From Motacilla alba alba (Eukaryota > Chordata > Aves > Passeriformes > Motacillidae): a stretch of 64,000 bases of DNA. Below, piece by piece: positions 10,511-22,868 of this stretch. Each line of letters opens with the position of its first letter. Within the stretch, counting starts at the first letter, position 1. Made by a program: the position numbers and the translations under genes. Location: NCBI RefSeq assembly GCF_015832195.1, contig NC_052021.1, positions 29,910,786 to 29,974,785 on the forward strand. Reading direction: 5' to 3'. Below the pieces are notes generated by a model. It was not told where the DNA came from. It saw nothing but the letters and a program-made list of their open reading frames with translations, and did not search any database.

Positions 10511-13432
10511 TATTTCCTTGTTTCTCCTAGGGAAAGAGCATTTGGGGCTTCAGACACATTTGACCTAACTTTCCACACAGCTCTCTCATTGCTGCTGCCA
10601 CAATCCATGCGAAGGCAAAGTCCATTGGTACAGAATCCATGGACCAGGACAGCAGATGGAAGCAGCTGGGAGCAGTCCAAGCTGAACTGCTTTGGTTTGA
10701 AACCAAGAAATTGCTTTTAGAAAACCATCTAAGTGACTTCTTTTGCAAGAGATCTGCAGTACTGCCAGTCCCATGGCATTCAGAATTCAGTCCCTCCTCA
10801 ATTATGGATTTTTAATACAAAAAAATGTTGAGATCCCTTAATTAATGTCTAATTTTTTGGAGCCTTTGAACTTCTTCTCGACCCCTTCTTTGAAACCAAG
10901 TAGCTAAAAACCCCTTCACTTTAAAATAAAATTAAACTCAAATGCATTTACAGGACTTTAGCAACTGGGCCTTCGAGAAAACCATCAAAATCCATGAATC
11001 ATCCTAAAACCACAAGGGAAGCTGAGAATGCTGCTCAAGGCCATATGTCTCACAAAGAAAGAGCATTGCTTTTGAACTGCACTCACTGAGCCTGGTTGGG
11101 TTTTGAAAGTTAATAGGAGAACTTCCCTGTTACACTGGTCTTTTCTTATGTCTCAGTGTCATCCAGCACAGCAGTACTGAATGGGTGTACAAAAAAAAAA
11201 AACCTCCAAAAAACCCAGAAATGAGGATTACCAAAATCAAATATGCAATGAATGGAATTGTTTTCATTGTCCGATTTGACTGAGACACAGAAGTCTCTTT
11301 CATTATTTAGAATCAATGTCACTTCTCTTGTGAAAAACTGATTTTTGAGACAAAATTATTTAACTTTTCATGAAAACCCAAACATGGGAAATATAGTAGT
11401 CAAATATAAGCTCAAAATATAGTATCAAGATCAAATGTTTACTCATGGGCAACCGCTGAAAACCCCTTGAACTACATGAATTAAAACCAGATGTTTTAAA
11501 TTAAAACACATAAATTACCCATGCTGATATTACTATAAATTTCAATGATGAAAACACATCAGTCAAGACTTTAAGGGAGATTCTAAAGGTTACATATAGG
11601 AGTATTTTCCATTATTAAACAAAGTGTCACCTGAAGAAGTTCCCTGGAAGAATGTAGGAGGACCTGTGTAAAGTATCTCAGGTTACTGTGACATGATCCA
11701 ACCATTCCTGTTTTCATTCTGAGTCAGTGCTGTGTATCTCAGGCATTTCTTTGTTTGGTTTCTGGTGTGTTTTCTGCCCGAACACGGGGCTCCATGTAAT
11801 CCATTCTATTTCCAGCTGGACATGGACTTTCTCCCCATCCCCTACCCAGAGAACACAGCTGGAACCAGTAACATCTCTGCAAATGAACTGAACTTTTAGG
11901 TTCAACCATTGCATCATGCTTCAGGCTGCCTAGCATCTTTCTAACACCAGTGTAATTTGGTATTATTTTCACTAAACAATGGTCAAATCTTGTATATATG
12001 CATGGAAAGCTTCCATGTCCTCGGGATAGCACACTAGTTAAAAATATAATTTATCCAGAGTAAACAGTAAAAACAAATGCTGTATTTATAGCTTATTATT
12101 TTAGAAGGGTGACATTTACCTCCAGCTGGAATATTAGAATTTTGTGCTAAGCAGTTTTGGTTTTGAACAGTTTGAAACAGCACAGCAGTGTTGAAAAGCA
12201 TATATAATTATAGTAAACAGATGTTATAAATATATAAAATATGTGTATACATGTACAGCTGAACTATGTAAGTGCACAAATATATATATATATTCTCACA
12301 CATGCATGCATGTGAATCTAGACATTTTCTTAACTACACACATATGTAGTACATTTTATTAAGAAACCCCAAATTTTCATGTGTTTATTCTAGCTGTTTA
12401 TATGAAAGCTTCTTTGGTTTCTTTTAAAGCCCTTTTCAGACTTATCTGTTATGACCGCCCAATATTTGTATTTAATATTCTATATCTAGTAAACTGTTTC
12501 TCATATAGGATTTTACTAGATACAGATGAAGCATTGCTTAAAGAGAAGAAAAAATCAACTCATAAAAAATGCACCTTGTAAATACCATAAAGTATTTGCT
12601 CATGAGTTTCTTTGAAATCTCTGTTTGTGTTATTATTTTTAACAATGATGCAATCAGTGGGAGCACAGTGGGCACAGCCAGAGGTGGAAGAGGCAAAAAT
12701 AACAGAGATTCCCTGATATTTTTCCATGCTGTAATATTTGAAGAACACTTGAGGTGCTCACAATCCTTGATTTATAAACTGATACCCCCTGCCTTGCACA
12801 CACCCTAATTTCTACTTCTGTATGAAAGAGAATATTTTTTACTGTAAATTGACATTAGCTTTTCAGTGGCTGAACTGCCTGAAGATGATTTGTTGGGTTT
12901 GGATATCCAGCCACCATTAATTTATCATGGGATTGGACGTGAAACCCTACAGGTGTCTTTGGAAGTATTGAAAAATCACGTTACAGAAAGAGTAATTTAC
13001 ACACAGGTGTTTTTTTGTTCATTTGAAACATGACTTGTAAACAGTAAAATTAGTTTCTTTGGCAGTGAAAACTCATTCACAGTCTGGCACAGCCAGCTCT
13101 GCTCTCTGTCTCTAAAGGCAGAACTAAAGTGCCCCAGCATGGTTTGCAAAGCTCAGGTGACTGTCCAGGATGTTTTACTTTGTATAAAAAGGGGAGCTTA
13201 AAAAACAGATTCCTGCATCCAGAAGCTCTACCAGATCATCTTCAATGACAGGATTTCATCAACCAGCCACATATTATGCTGAATGACTTCTTCTGTAATT
13301 AAATCAGAGCTTCCAGGAAACAACCAAGCTACAGACCTCCAAATTTTCCTGCTCATTTTTGCCTGTAGATAATCACCAACACCATTAAAAATATACATCT
13401 TTCATGTAACTGAGGTTCACCCAACTGTAACA
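10511..13432. other. Unique AT-rich non-coding sequence
   Basis: No gene or transposon is recognised. A short TA run (12280-12293) is followed by catgcatgcatg. The stretch 12040-12500 is strongly AT-rich. Open frames are short and featureless. Confidence 0.65.
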
Positions 13433-14110
13433 TCAAAATCTTTCTTTCAAAACACACAGAAAAATGCTCAGGCTGCAAAATTTTGAGCCTCCATCACACC
13501 CTGCCTGCACTTCACCCTCCTGGTGATCACCATCCTCTGCAATTTCAGTAGAACAACCTTTTAAAAATAAGACCATGTATTTCCCTAATCCACATTTTGT
13601 CATTCTTCCTTTCAAGCTTATGCAGCAATTTGAAGCTGAGCTAACCTTCCTATGACCTTGGAAAGGTAAGTGAAAACCCTGTGTTAACAATTCTTCTCTC
13701 CCCTTATTTGGGTAAACTAGAAGCCATGAGAGCCTTTTATTGACTTTCACTACAGTTTTCACCCTTGGCAGTACAACTGAACCTGCCCTGACCTTTTTTG
13801 ACCAAGCGCCTTTGTCCGACAAACTGTTCGAGGCATCTTGCAGCCAGATGTGAGCCCCCACACCCCGAGTGTGTGCCTGACTGTACAGATCCCCTCTACC
13901 TCCCCTGGCTGCAGCACTCGCCCTCAGCCTGCTGCCAGCTGGCCTGATCCGCAGATAAGACCCACTGGCCGGGTTAAGAAAATGACACCTGATCGTGGGG
14001 CTGCTCTTGTTCCCATGAGTACACCCTCTCTGAAGGCTCAGACTCTGGAAAAGCTGCTCCATGCTGAAGGGAATAAAAGCAGCACCTTCCACAGGCCGCT
14101 GGAGGAACAC
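13433..14110 (-). other. 225-codon open frame, product unknown, in a CpG-enriched segment
   Basis: This is the longest uninterrupted frame in the window that is not a simple-repeat translation. The predicted product has no domain, signal peptide or membrane segment that I recognise, and it has a mixed, basic composition. The DNA under it (about 13800-14130) is richer in G+C and CpG than its surroundings, which lowers stop-codon frequency and makes long frames more likely by chance. No splice pattern, transposon or retrovirus relationship is evident. I regard it as probably non-coding. Confidence 0.12.
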
Positions 14111-14452
14111 GCGTCGCTTCTCTACTGCCCTTCTTTGAGGGCTTGCTCTGCAGGGTCCTCAAAGGGGCACAAGATTTCACTTGTGATCACCCTGGCTACA
14201 AAGAAAACACTGAGGATGGGAAGAGACTCCTGAAAGGATGGGCCTGGATAACGCAGTCTCCCTTCCTATCACTGAATAAAATGATCTTCTTTCTACATGA
14301 ACAGTCATCTCTCAGCCTACGTGGCAACTGCTCACAAACATCTCACCCATCATCCCGTGTTCTTCTCTCTCAAAGGTTGTCCATCATAAATTCCAATTGT
14401 CTTGTGATGCATGTAGCACTGATCTACCTAGACTTGGCTACTTGTTTAGGCA
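14111..14452. other. Unique non-coding sequence
   Basis: I see no gene or repeat. The frames crossing this part extend from the CpG-enriched segment to its left. Confidence 0.55.
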
Positions 14453-14516
14453 GCTAATTTTGATCTGATGTCGGGATCTGATTTTAGGGATCTAATTTTG
14501 ATTTGGCTGTAGGGAT
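14453..14516. repeat. Imperfect short tandem duplication
   Basis: A unit of about 24 bases beginning ctaattttgat occurs at 14454-14477 and again at 14492-14516. A partial copy (ctgattttagggat) lies between them. All copies end in gggat. It is a small local duplication, not a member of a repeat family I know. Confidence 0.6.
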
Positions 14517-17500
14517 GCAGACCAAACGAGATGAATAGAGCCAAACATGAAGATACAAAACCATTCCCTCTGCTTTAATGCTTGACAGAGCTTCCACTGC
14601 CTTCTGTAGTCTTTGGATTAGATATTTGGGATTGTGACCAGCTCTTACTCTACCTAAGGTTCTTTGAACAACAGTTCTTGCATTCACTCTATTATTTTGT
14701 CCTGGATTTCTATGAACAAGTACAGTGGGTCTTGTTTTCTGTTTACCAGCCTTTACAATTGTTTTCCAACCTTTGCAGTCCTATGGATGTATTCAGATCC
14801 TGAACTTTGACAAAGTGCTGCTTTCAGTCCCGCGTTGATCCCGTTTTAATCACTGTCTAATTTCTCAATGCAATTAGACATCCCTGTGTCTGTCAGCAAC
14901 AAATATTTATCATGTTTTCCCGCAGCTCAGTGTTGAAAATCTCTGCACTGCTCATTGCAGACACAGCACTTCTGACTCAGTATTTATTCTGAGGTTCTCC
15001 TTACACTTAGCTGCCATCTCTGCCTCCCTGCTCCACTTGACTCTACCCCACATCTGGAGAGCAGATCTATCCCTGAAGTCAATCTGACTCACATTATCTG
15101 GAAATAGCCTGGTTCCATTATAACAAGACCTTCCCTGCCCCACTGCCTTCATGGCTGAAAGACATCTCTGCCAATGGGGGCATGGATTAATGTCCTGAAG
15201 GGAAAACGTGCAAACCTTCTAACAAGCCTTTTCTTCTCTCTACAAAAGGACTATCAGGAGCTGAGGCTTCCTTGTAATTCTTCAGTTAGGTGCTCAAGAT
15301 TAAAAAAATGAAACTCAAGGAATAATGAACCCACCCTAAAACCGCTTTTTTAGTAACAAATCCACTAAAAAAGAAAAGATTACTACCAGAGAAAGGGTTG
15401 GTATCTATGAGTCCACCAAACTCCTGTCAGTAAATACTGACATATTCTCACCTGGCAAAAGTAGCAGTGGGTATTTTTAACTTTAAATATTCCCATACCT
15501 ATGAGATTTTCAGCCAGCTCTACAGGATGTAATAGTGCTGATGGCCCTTGGAAAAAAAAACCAACCAAAATATGAAACCTTCTTTCTCACCCCTTCGACC
15601 CCCGTCAACACTGTTCATTTGGATCAGGTGTTTTTGAAGTTTGCACATGGCAGTCTCATTTGCATTTAATGTCCTTCAGATTACTTCCTTTTTGTTGTGC
15701 TAAACACCTCTCTCAGTTGAGTCTAATTTGATGAGGTCATGCTGTGACTCCTGACCCTTTGGGTTCTAAATGAAACCATCTGACAAAAAAAAAGTAAGTG
15801 GAGTGAGTCTTTTGCCTGTTCGTGGACATTTGATATTTGCAGATGTGCAGCAAATTTTACAGATGACTCTTTTGCCAAGCTAACACTTGGTTGGAGAGGT
15901 GGAAATAAGTGAATTCCTAGAGAGAATAAAATATTCCAAAAATAAATAGGTCATGGCAATCCAGTCCTCAGAACTTCACTAGCTAAAATAAAAATAAATC
16001 AGAATAAGACCATTATCTCAGCCAAGGGAATCCTAAATTCCCAAAAAGCTTTTCTCCCTGCAAAATTACTTAATTCTTGGTGTTTTCTTCCAGTGTTTGT
16101 GAATGGAAACACCTGTGTGGCTTGGCACAGAGACCCTGGGATTGTTTGGTGGCTCCGAGGTAGCACATGGGGACCCTCCACCTGCTTTGGGCTGATGTGC
16201 CCCAGCATTCCTGGAAAGGGTGAAGAGGTGCACATTTATTTCCAGTTGTCTCCAATGTGTGTTTTAGGGCAGGTCAGCCTGGATGATCGCACAGTCCTCA
16301 TCTGGCCTTAAAAGTCTGGGTCTGTTACTCAGGCTTTGAAATGCTCTCAGGCACTGATCACTTCATTCCAGGCTAATTTTGTGCGGAGGGAGTCACTGGA
16401 ATTTTTAACACATATGGTCAAATAAAAAGCCAAAATGCTATTCCAGACTTCTCTGGCCTCAAAATAGATCTGTGTTTTACTAGGATATTATGATATAAAA
16501 CTGGAAAAGGAAATAAGTAAGCATGGAAATTTCTTCAGAATATTTTATCAGTGCTGTGCTGCTCATCACCTGCTCCTTTGAGAGGCTGGAAGTGGGACCA
16601 TGCTTAAATAATAATTGGGGCTTAGCCAGAATACACTGAAACTGTCAGAAAGACCTCATCACTGAACATTAGTTGAGGCCATATATCTCTTTTTATTTGT
16701 AACTCTTCCTGTGCCAGCCCTGCCCACTTCCCCATACACGTGTAATTTCCCCCATGAACTCTTTGGCTCATTATTCAGCTGTCTGTGGTGTGCATGCCCT
16801 CCATAGCAAAAAATATTTCAGAATTATCTGGGTGTAGTAAATCATCTTGAGATATACTGTAATTAAGTAGGAATATGCAAAGCACCAGGCAGATTATCTT
16901 TGAAATGCATCAAAGTACATTATATTATAGGAAAAAAAATAGGAAAAACTGCAGGTCATATATTCACTAAACTCCTCTACCTTATATGAAAATGAGTCAT
17001 TTTCCACCATACCCTGGGGGTGAGGAGGCTGTCAGATGAAGAAATAAAAGACACTGCTAGTTAAGAAGAGCAGACCATGCCAAATCACTAATTAAAATTT
17101 AGATTTTTTTTTCATGTAGAGAGCAGGTGCATATGCTAAAAGCTATTCTAGAACTGGACTAACTTTTGCCTCACTTTTTTTTTTTTAATGTTATTTTACA
17201 AACCTGAGTAAGTGCCTCAAAGACTGAATGTCTTATTGAACCAAAGTCTTGAATGTATATACATAAAAATGGAACACTCAGCATTGCATCCTAATTTTCA
17301 AAGAACATAATTTCAATTAATGTGACATCTTCTGAAATAACCGGTTAAAAAAAGCAATTTAAAAATAATTTTTAAAATGGTATCATTGAGCAAATTAGGT
17401 TTGAAATACTCAGGACTGAGATACAGATATATAAATATATTTAGTTACATCTTAACAGCTTTATTCCTGCGTTTTCAAGACCCCATACCTTTTCAGTTGA

Positions 17501-19770
17501 GCACTAAACTAACTGTGCACCTAAGAAAGGTGTCAGAGGGATTTATTATCACTTCTGTGTTAATTAAAATACTTCTATGAAACTTCACCTACCTGAATCT
17601 GAGCTATGTTTTTCATTTTGTGTATTAATTGAATAGACCAGTAGTCAAAATGGTCCTTCAGAACCACAGGAATCGCAGCCAAGCAGCCACGACAACCCTG
17701 ATAAATAATTACCACCACACCTGCACTTACAGAATGGGAACAATTTTGACACATCCATTTCTATTCACATACCCCCAAAATCCTCAAAATTATTTGGAAG
17801 AGCTTTACTCCCACTGCCTTTGGCAGGAATCACGAGAGGAACTGTACCAGGCTCTGATGGGAGGTGCTGAAAACCCCAAACTCCACAGGAAACAAGAGAA
17901 TCTGCGGGACTTTTACAACCCTGCACTGCCAAACCTGAGGAAGTCAGGTCTGAGCAGCAGCTCAGTCCCGGGGGCTTTTTTGGAAAAGGGAAACTCAAAT
18001 ATTCCATTCATCTAATATAAGCAGGAGACAACATTTTAGTGTCAGTGTTTCAGCTTGGAAAGGTAGGAATCTAAACTTGCATCTCAGCACATCCTGGAAT
18101 GAGATGCAAAAATGCATATTCATCAGGATTATGGCAAATTTGGGCCTAAAGAAAGAGTGGGATTTTCCTTGTGTTTTGTACTCTGCAAGAGAGGTGGGCC
18201 AGAAACAAATGCATGCCTGCTAGCAAGGGAAAGCCTGCTGATACCTAAACCATCGGGGGCTTTTCAAAAAATTATTTATCCTTACATTACTTGAAGATTA
18301 CTCATGTAATCCTGTTTGTAAAGCTGGAAGAAACTGTAACATGCTTCCTACAAACATTCATCTGAATCCTTAAATGATTTTTATTTTTTGCTGTGTTCAC
18401 AATGCCTTCGGTATTCACCTTTTTAATTAATTCCTACAAATTCAATCACAAGACCTGAAAGGAATTTTTTTCAGCAAATACATTTTTTGTCTGTTCTTTC
18501 ATAACTATTATTCATACTACAGAAGTGTTCAGAGATGCCAATCAGGCTATGAGCCCTGTCATGGTAGGTCAAACCATAATGACAACAACTGCACCAGAAA
18601 ACTGATTTTTTGTTTAATATTCTAAATTACATGCATGGCTCTTCCCCACAGAGGCAGCTATCAGCTGCCTCTGTAACACCCCAGTTCTGGGTTGACAGGG
18701 ACACAAGACAGCAAAGATTCAAAGTGGGACAACAATGCATGATGTAAATCTTCATTTAGCTTTTAAAGTTTAGATCATTAAGTAATGTCAGCTACCACAG
18801 TCTCAACAGGTCTCTGAGTATCCCAATAACCTGAAATAGTGAGGATATTAGTTTATTAGATTAGATTAGATTATTGCTAATAGTAGTGGACAGGAGAAAT
18901 TCTGTTGCTGGTAGATTATGCCATGCACAAAAAAGCACAGAGAGTGGAGTGCTGAGGAATTTAATAAAACTTGCACAAATCAAGGCAGGCTCAAGATGAA
19001 CAAAACCTGGCATCATTTTGTTCAAGTCACATTCTATTCAATAGAATCCTGGGGGAAAATAAGGGGAAAATTCTGACACAAAACTGCAGAGGGGCACTCC
19101 TCTCTGAACCTCCTGTCCTGGGAAGGGGGATGCCTGGCAAACCAAAAGTTGTGTCACATGCCTTGTATTTTCCTCATGAAAAAATTCAAATAAAGATAAA
19201 ATTTCAAAAAGCAAAGTTGAAGTCCTGAGGAGACTAAATTTGGAAGTCATATCCATTTCAAAAATCTACCTCAAAATTCAATATAGTAGGCAGCTAGGAA
19301 TAATAAAATAAGACCATATGGGCTCGGATCAATGTATTAAAAGTGTGCTGTGCTGAAGGGCTGAAGACAGTTATTCATTTATTATCTGCCTGTAGTGAGC
19401 TTGAGATGTGATCATTTGATTGCACCAAAGTCAAATTTTCCAGAATATAAACTCATAAGCAGTGAGTTTATATCCTGTCCTGCAGTGGCAGAGACTGTGG
19501 CAAAAAAAAAATTCTTACACAGGATCACTGAATCTTTGCACAAGCAAAGTAGGGGGTGTGATGAGGGAAAGTGAAGCTTTTCTGCTTCATATTGCAAGCT
19601 GTTTGTTTTTATCAGGGCACCTGAACTTTTTATTGACTTCTGACAGCATTTTAGAAGTGATTTCACTTCTCAGGGTATTATTGGAAATGTGCTCTTTGTT
19701 TGAAGCCCTGTTAGAAAAAGGTCACCTCCTCTCCAAGTTGCTGCACTTAGAATCACATCTTGTTTAGGTC
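14517..19770. other. Unique non-coding sequence with one possible old CR1 scrap
   Basis: No gene is visible. At 16265-16312 the words ggatgatcgcacagtcctcatctggcctt resemble, in pieces, the 3' end of old amniote CR1 elements in plus orientation, but the match is too short to be firm. Poly-T and poly-A runs of about 9-10 bases occur at 17110, 17180 and 19502. A pentamer repeat (ATTAG, about five units) lies at 18855-18873. Confidence 0.55.
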
Positions 19771-20920
19771 ACAGCTCAAAAACGGTGACAGCCCAGCCTG
19801 TGTCCCTCCAGACTGCACAGCAGGATTACCAACAGTCTGGAAAACAACTCTTCATTGAAAAAAACCCAGCCTAAAATCCCCATTCAGCTTGTCCAACGTG
19901 ACTGTCGCAGCCAGCAGCGCAGGAGCCCCTCGTCCTGGAGGCAGCACTGCCACTGGGTGACAGCAGGGACAGCAGCCCCTGTCCCCTCTCAGGGCACCTT
20001 TTCCCACCCTCACTCATCCCAGTGATGTGCCACAGGATGAGACAAGCCCTGCTCTCCCTGCAGGCACAGGTCTGGGCTGTGGTGCTGTGGCCAGCCCTGG
20101 GGGCCATGGAGAGAGGGAAGAAGGCTCCAGTCCATCATCCCCTCCCAGGTTTGTGCCAGCACAGCAGGGTGGCAGGTGGCAGAGGTTGTCCTGCCCCACA
20201 GCACTGCAGGGACACCCCAGAGCTCCACCTGAGGGCCACAGCAGGGCCTCATGTTCAGAATTCTTCTTCTTGGTCTGTAACAGCCCTGTTTTGTCAACCC
20301 TCGGGACATGCTGCAATGCACATTTGTTTTCCCAAACTGAGAAAAACTGGGAGAACTCTGGCAGGAGATCACAAAGACTGGAAATTTCTTTTCATCTGCT
20401 AGGTTATGATTTATGTTAATGATTGGGCAGAGGAAGGAGGGGGACTCAGAGCAGGCTGTCTGTATGGCAAGGAAATCTCTCCAGACAGTGGGAAGGAGCA
20501 CTCAGCACCAGGCCAGGCACTGCTGCCTGCCTTGGAAATAAATAAGCCTCCAGAAAAGGCAGGTGGGCGCATGGCAGATCCATTGGACAAAATCCTCTCT
20601 CTGTGGAGAGTGCAGGACAAGCAATTGTTGCTACTCCTTTAAAAGTGTAGCTGGAACCCTGCCGGAGTCTGCAGAGATCCCCTGAGCAAAATGTGTTTCC
20701 TCCAGTTTTCCCAGGAGGCTGGGGTTTGGCTGCACAGCACAGCAGAAGTAAAAGTTCAAATGCAGTGGCAATTCCATATGATAGGAAAGCTCTTCTCAGG
20801 GTGAATTTCCTCCTGAAAATGCTGGTTATTTCATCCTACACCAGGCTCAAATCCATGCAAGTTCAGCTGCAGCTTCTTTCCTAAGTTATGGACACCGAGA
20901 AGGTGGTGAAGGGAGAGGAG
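19771..20920. other. GC-rich non-coding segment
   Basis: G+C content is clearly higher here, mainly from CAGCCC, CCTGG and similar words rather than CpG, and overlapping frames of up to 163 codons run on both strands. None has a recognisable domain. High G+C with few stops explains the frames. A degenerate, unclassified repeat cannot be excluded. Confidence 0.5.
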
Positions 20921-21033
20921 GAGAAGGAGAAGGAGAAGGAGAAGGAGAAGGAGAAGGAGAAGGAGAAGGAGAAGGAGAAGGAGAAGGAGAAGGAGAAGGA
21001 GAAGGAGAAGGAGAAGGAGAAGGAGAAGGAGAG
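20921..21033. repeat. (GAGAAG)n hexanucleotide array
   Basis: About 19 nearly perfect copies of GAGAAG form a purely purine plus strand. The six-base period keeps frames open: (Glu-Lys)n on the plus strand, and Leu or Ser/Phe repeats on the minus strand. These are artefacts of the repeat. A long homopurine mirror repeat can form triplex (H-) DNA and is likely to vary in length between individuals. Confidence 0.98.
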
Positions 21034-22753
21034 AAAGAAAAAACCACAAACATGGAAACCCTTCAGCTTGGATCTTCCATGGAGCATCAGCATCATTCCC
21101 AGAGGAGCAGCCACTGATTAATATTTCAGTTTCTACATGGCTGTGCCCACTGTGTGCCTGAGAGCCCCTTTTCAGGAGCTCTGTGTCACAGTGAGGTGTC
21201 ACTGAGGGGTGCCTGGATGACACACAACTGATGAAAATCGTGTTGAGGTTCTGTAGAGATTGAAGGGTTGCTCAAAATCAACCTTTTAATGATGCCACAC
21301 ACCACAGACCCACATCAGTAAAAGATGTCAGGTGTGACCTTACACTTAGAAAACCTTAAGGTTTAATTTGGTGTGAAGGTTTTCTCCTAAAGCTACTCTG
21401 AAAATACCTGCAAGAAACAAAATTGCATCCAAGAATCTTAAGGTTTTTCTGCACGTTAATTAACCCTGCAGCACCCAGAGTGGGGCAGGGAAGGGCAGTT
21501 AAACCAATTAAGTTGCAGATGAAGGGGAAGAACTGGGGGTTGAGTGCCTTGCAGATGGAGGGATGGGAACCCAGGATTTCCAGCTTGGAGTCTGAATTCA
21601 GCTTCCCAGGAGTACTGGAAGTGAAACTTTCCCTGTAGAACTGCCACTCTATGAAATCAGCTTGGCAGTGTGTGACAGACATAATCCTTTTCCCATATGT
21701 TTTATTTTCTATAAATAGAAACACAACTCATTAGCATTCTGCAACTTCAGGAGATAAGGAGAATGCACAAACAGACAAACAAATATCTGAACTATTTCCA
21801 GAGAATTGCCTGAAATTCCAGGCAGCCCAGGAGGACAGCCCTGGATCTAGCCTTCTACTTCCCAGTTTGACATCACCTGCAGTGTCAGTGACTGGGAAAA
21901 TATTCCTCCCAATGGCAAGGGGTGGTTGAGCCTCCTAAAACACACAGCATCACTGAGGGTGAAGTGGGCCACGTACCACAAAGCAGAATATTGCCTGGTG
22001 ATATCACAGGAGCAGAATTCCAATCCTGACCTTTGACAAACCATAGCCACGAGACAGGCAGGCAAAATATTTTCCATGTTTGGGATGTTCCTGCCCCACA
22101 TAATAAAATGTGTAACCCTCCCTGTACTCCAGTGAAACTATAATGGTTTTTTACCATCATTTCTATGGCTGATGTGTCTGAAAATGCAATGCTGTTGGGG
22201 CTGTTCTGGACTGTTTACCACGGCATAGCCTTGCAAAACAGAAAAGGATCTGATCTGCCCTTGACACTAACTTGTGATATACAAACTCTCAATTATTTTA
22301 GTCCCAATTAAAATAATCTTGCATGTTATTAGACTAAGGAAAAAATAGCCTATTTTGTATTTGATAATTGGCTGAAGGTTTCTTAAACGGAATAAGAGAT
22401 GCAAGAAGTGTCACGCTGAGTTAGATGTGGAATCACATTCTTTAGCACTTCACTCAACAGTGGCTAGTAACAAACACCATAAAAGAACAGGAGCAGAAAC
22501 CTGATAGGAAAGACAAGAAAGAAGCAGTTTATTTTCAGCAGAAATATGAATTTTCGGAAATATTCTTTTTTCCTTTGCAGTTCAGAATGATAATTAATCT
22601 TATGAAGGAATTCAAGGATAAACAAAAGCAGGAAAAAAAAATTCCTCATGAAAGAGGCAGCACAGGTGGGAGACACTACCTGGGGTAGCCCTTCAACCAG
22701 CAAGGGCCACATATCTGAAAGACACTTCAGGTCACACATGTGCAGTGACACAG
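21034..22753. other. Unique non-coding sequence
   Basis: I see no gene or transposon. An AT-rich part at 22260-22400 contains several CAATTA/TAATTG-type words. Confidence 0.6.
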
Positions 22754-22868
22754 TTCCTTCCCATGGGAAGTGGGAAAAAATTAGTGGAAAATGTGGGGGA
22801 TTTGGACTGGATAATCTTTAAAGTCCCTTCCAACCCAAACCCTTCCAAGATTTTGTGAATTTCTAGAC
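22754..22868 (+). mobile_element. CR1 LINE 3' tail fragment
   Basis: The text ggactggataatctttaaag followed by tcccttccaacccaaaccc is the avian CR1 3' end in plus orientation. The upstream part (ccatgggaagtggg...agtggaaaatgtg) is the matching 3' region and resembles the reverse complement of the CR1 copy at 9893. The terminal octamers have decayed (aagattttgtgaattt). Only the last hundred or so bases of the element are present. Confidence 0.85.

Noticed and set aside
20010..20501. 163-codon minus-strand frame
   Set aside because: It lies in a GC-rich segment where several frames on both strands are open at once, with no domain or splice signal.
20831..21223. Glu-Lys, poly-Leu and Ser-Phe repeat proteins
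   Set aside because: They are translations of the GAGAAG array in different frames.
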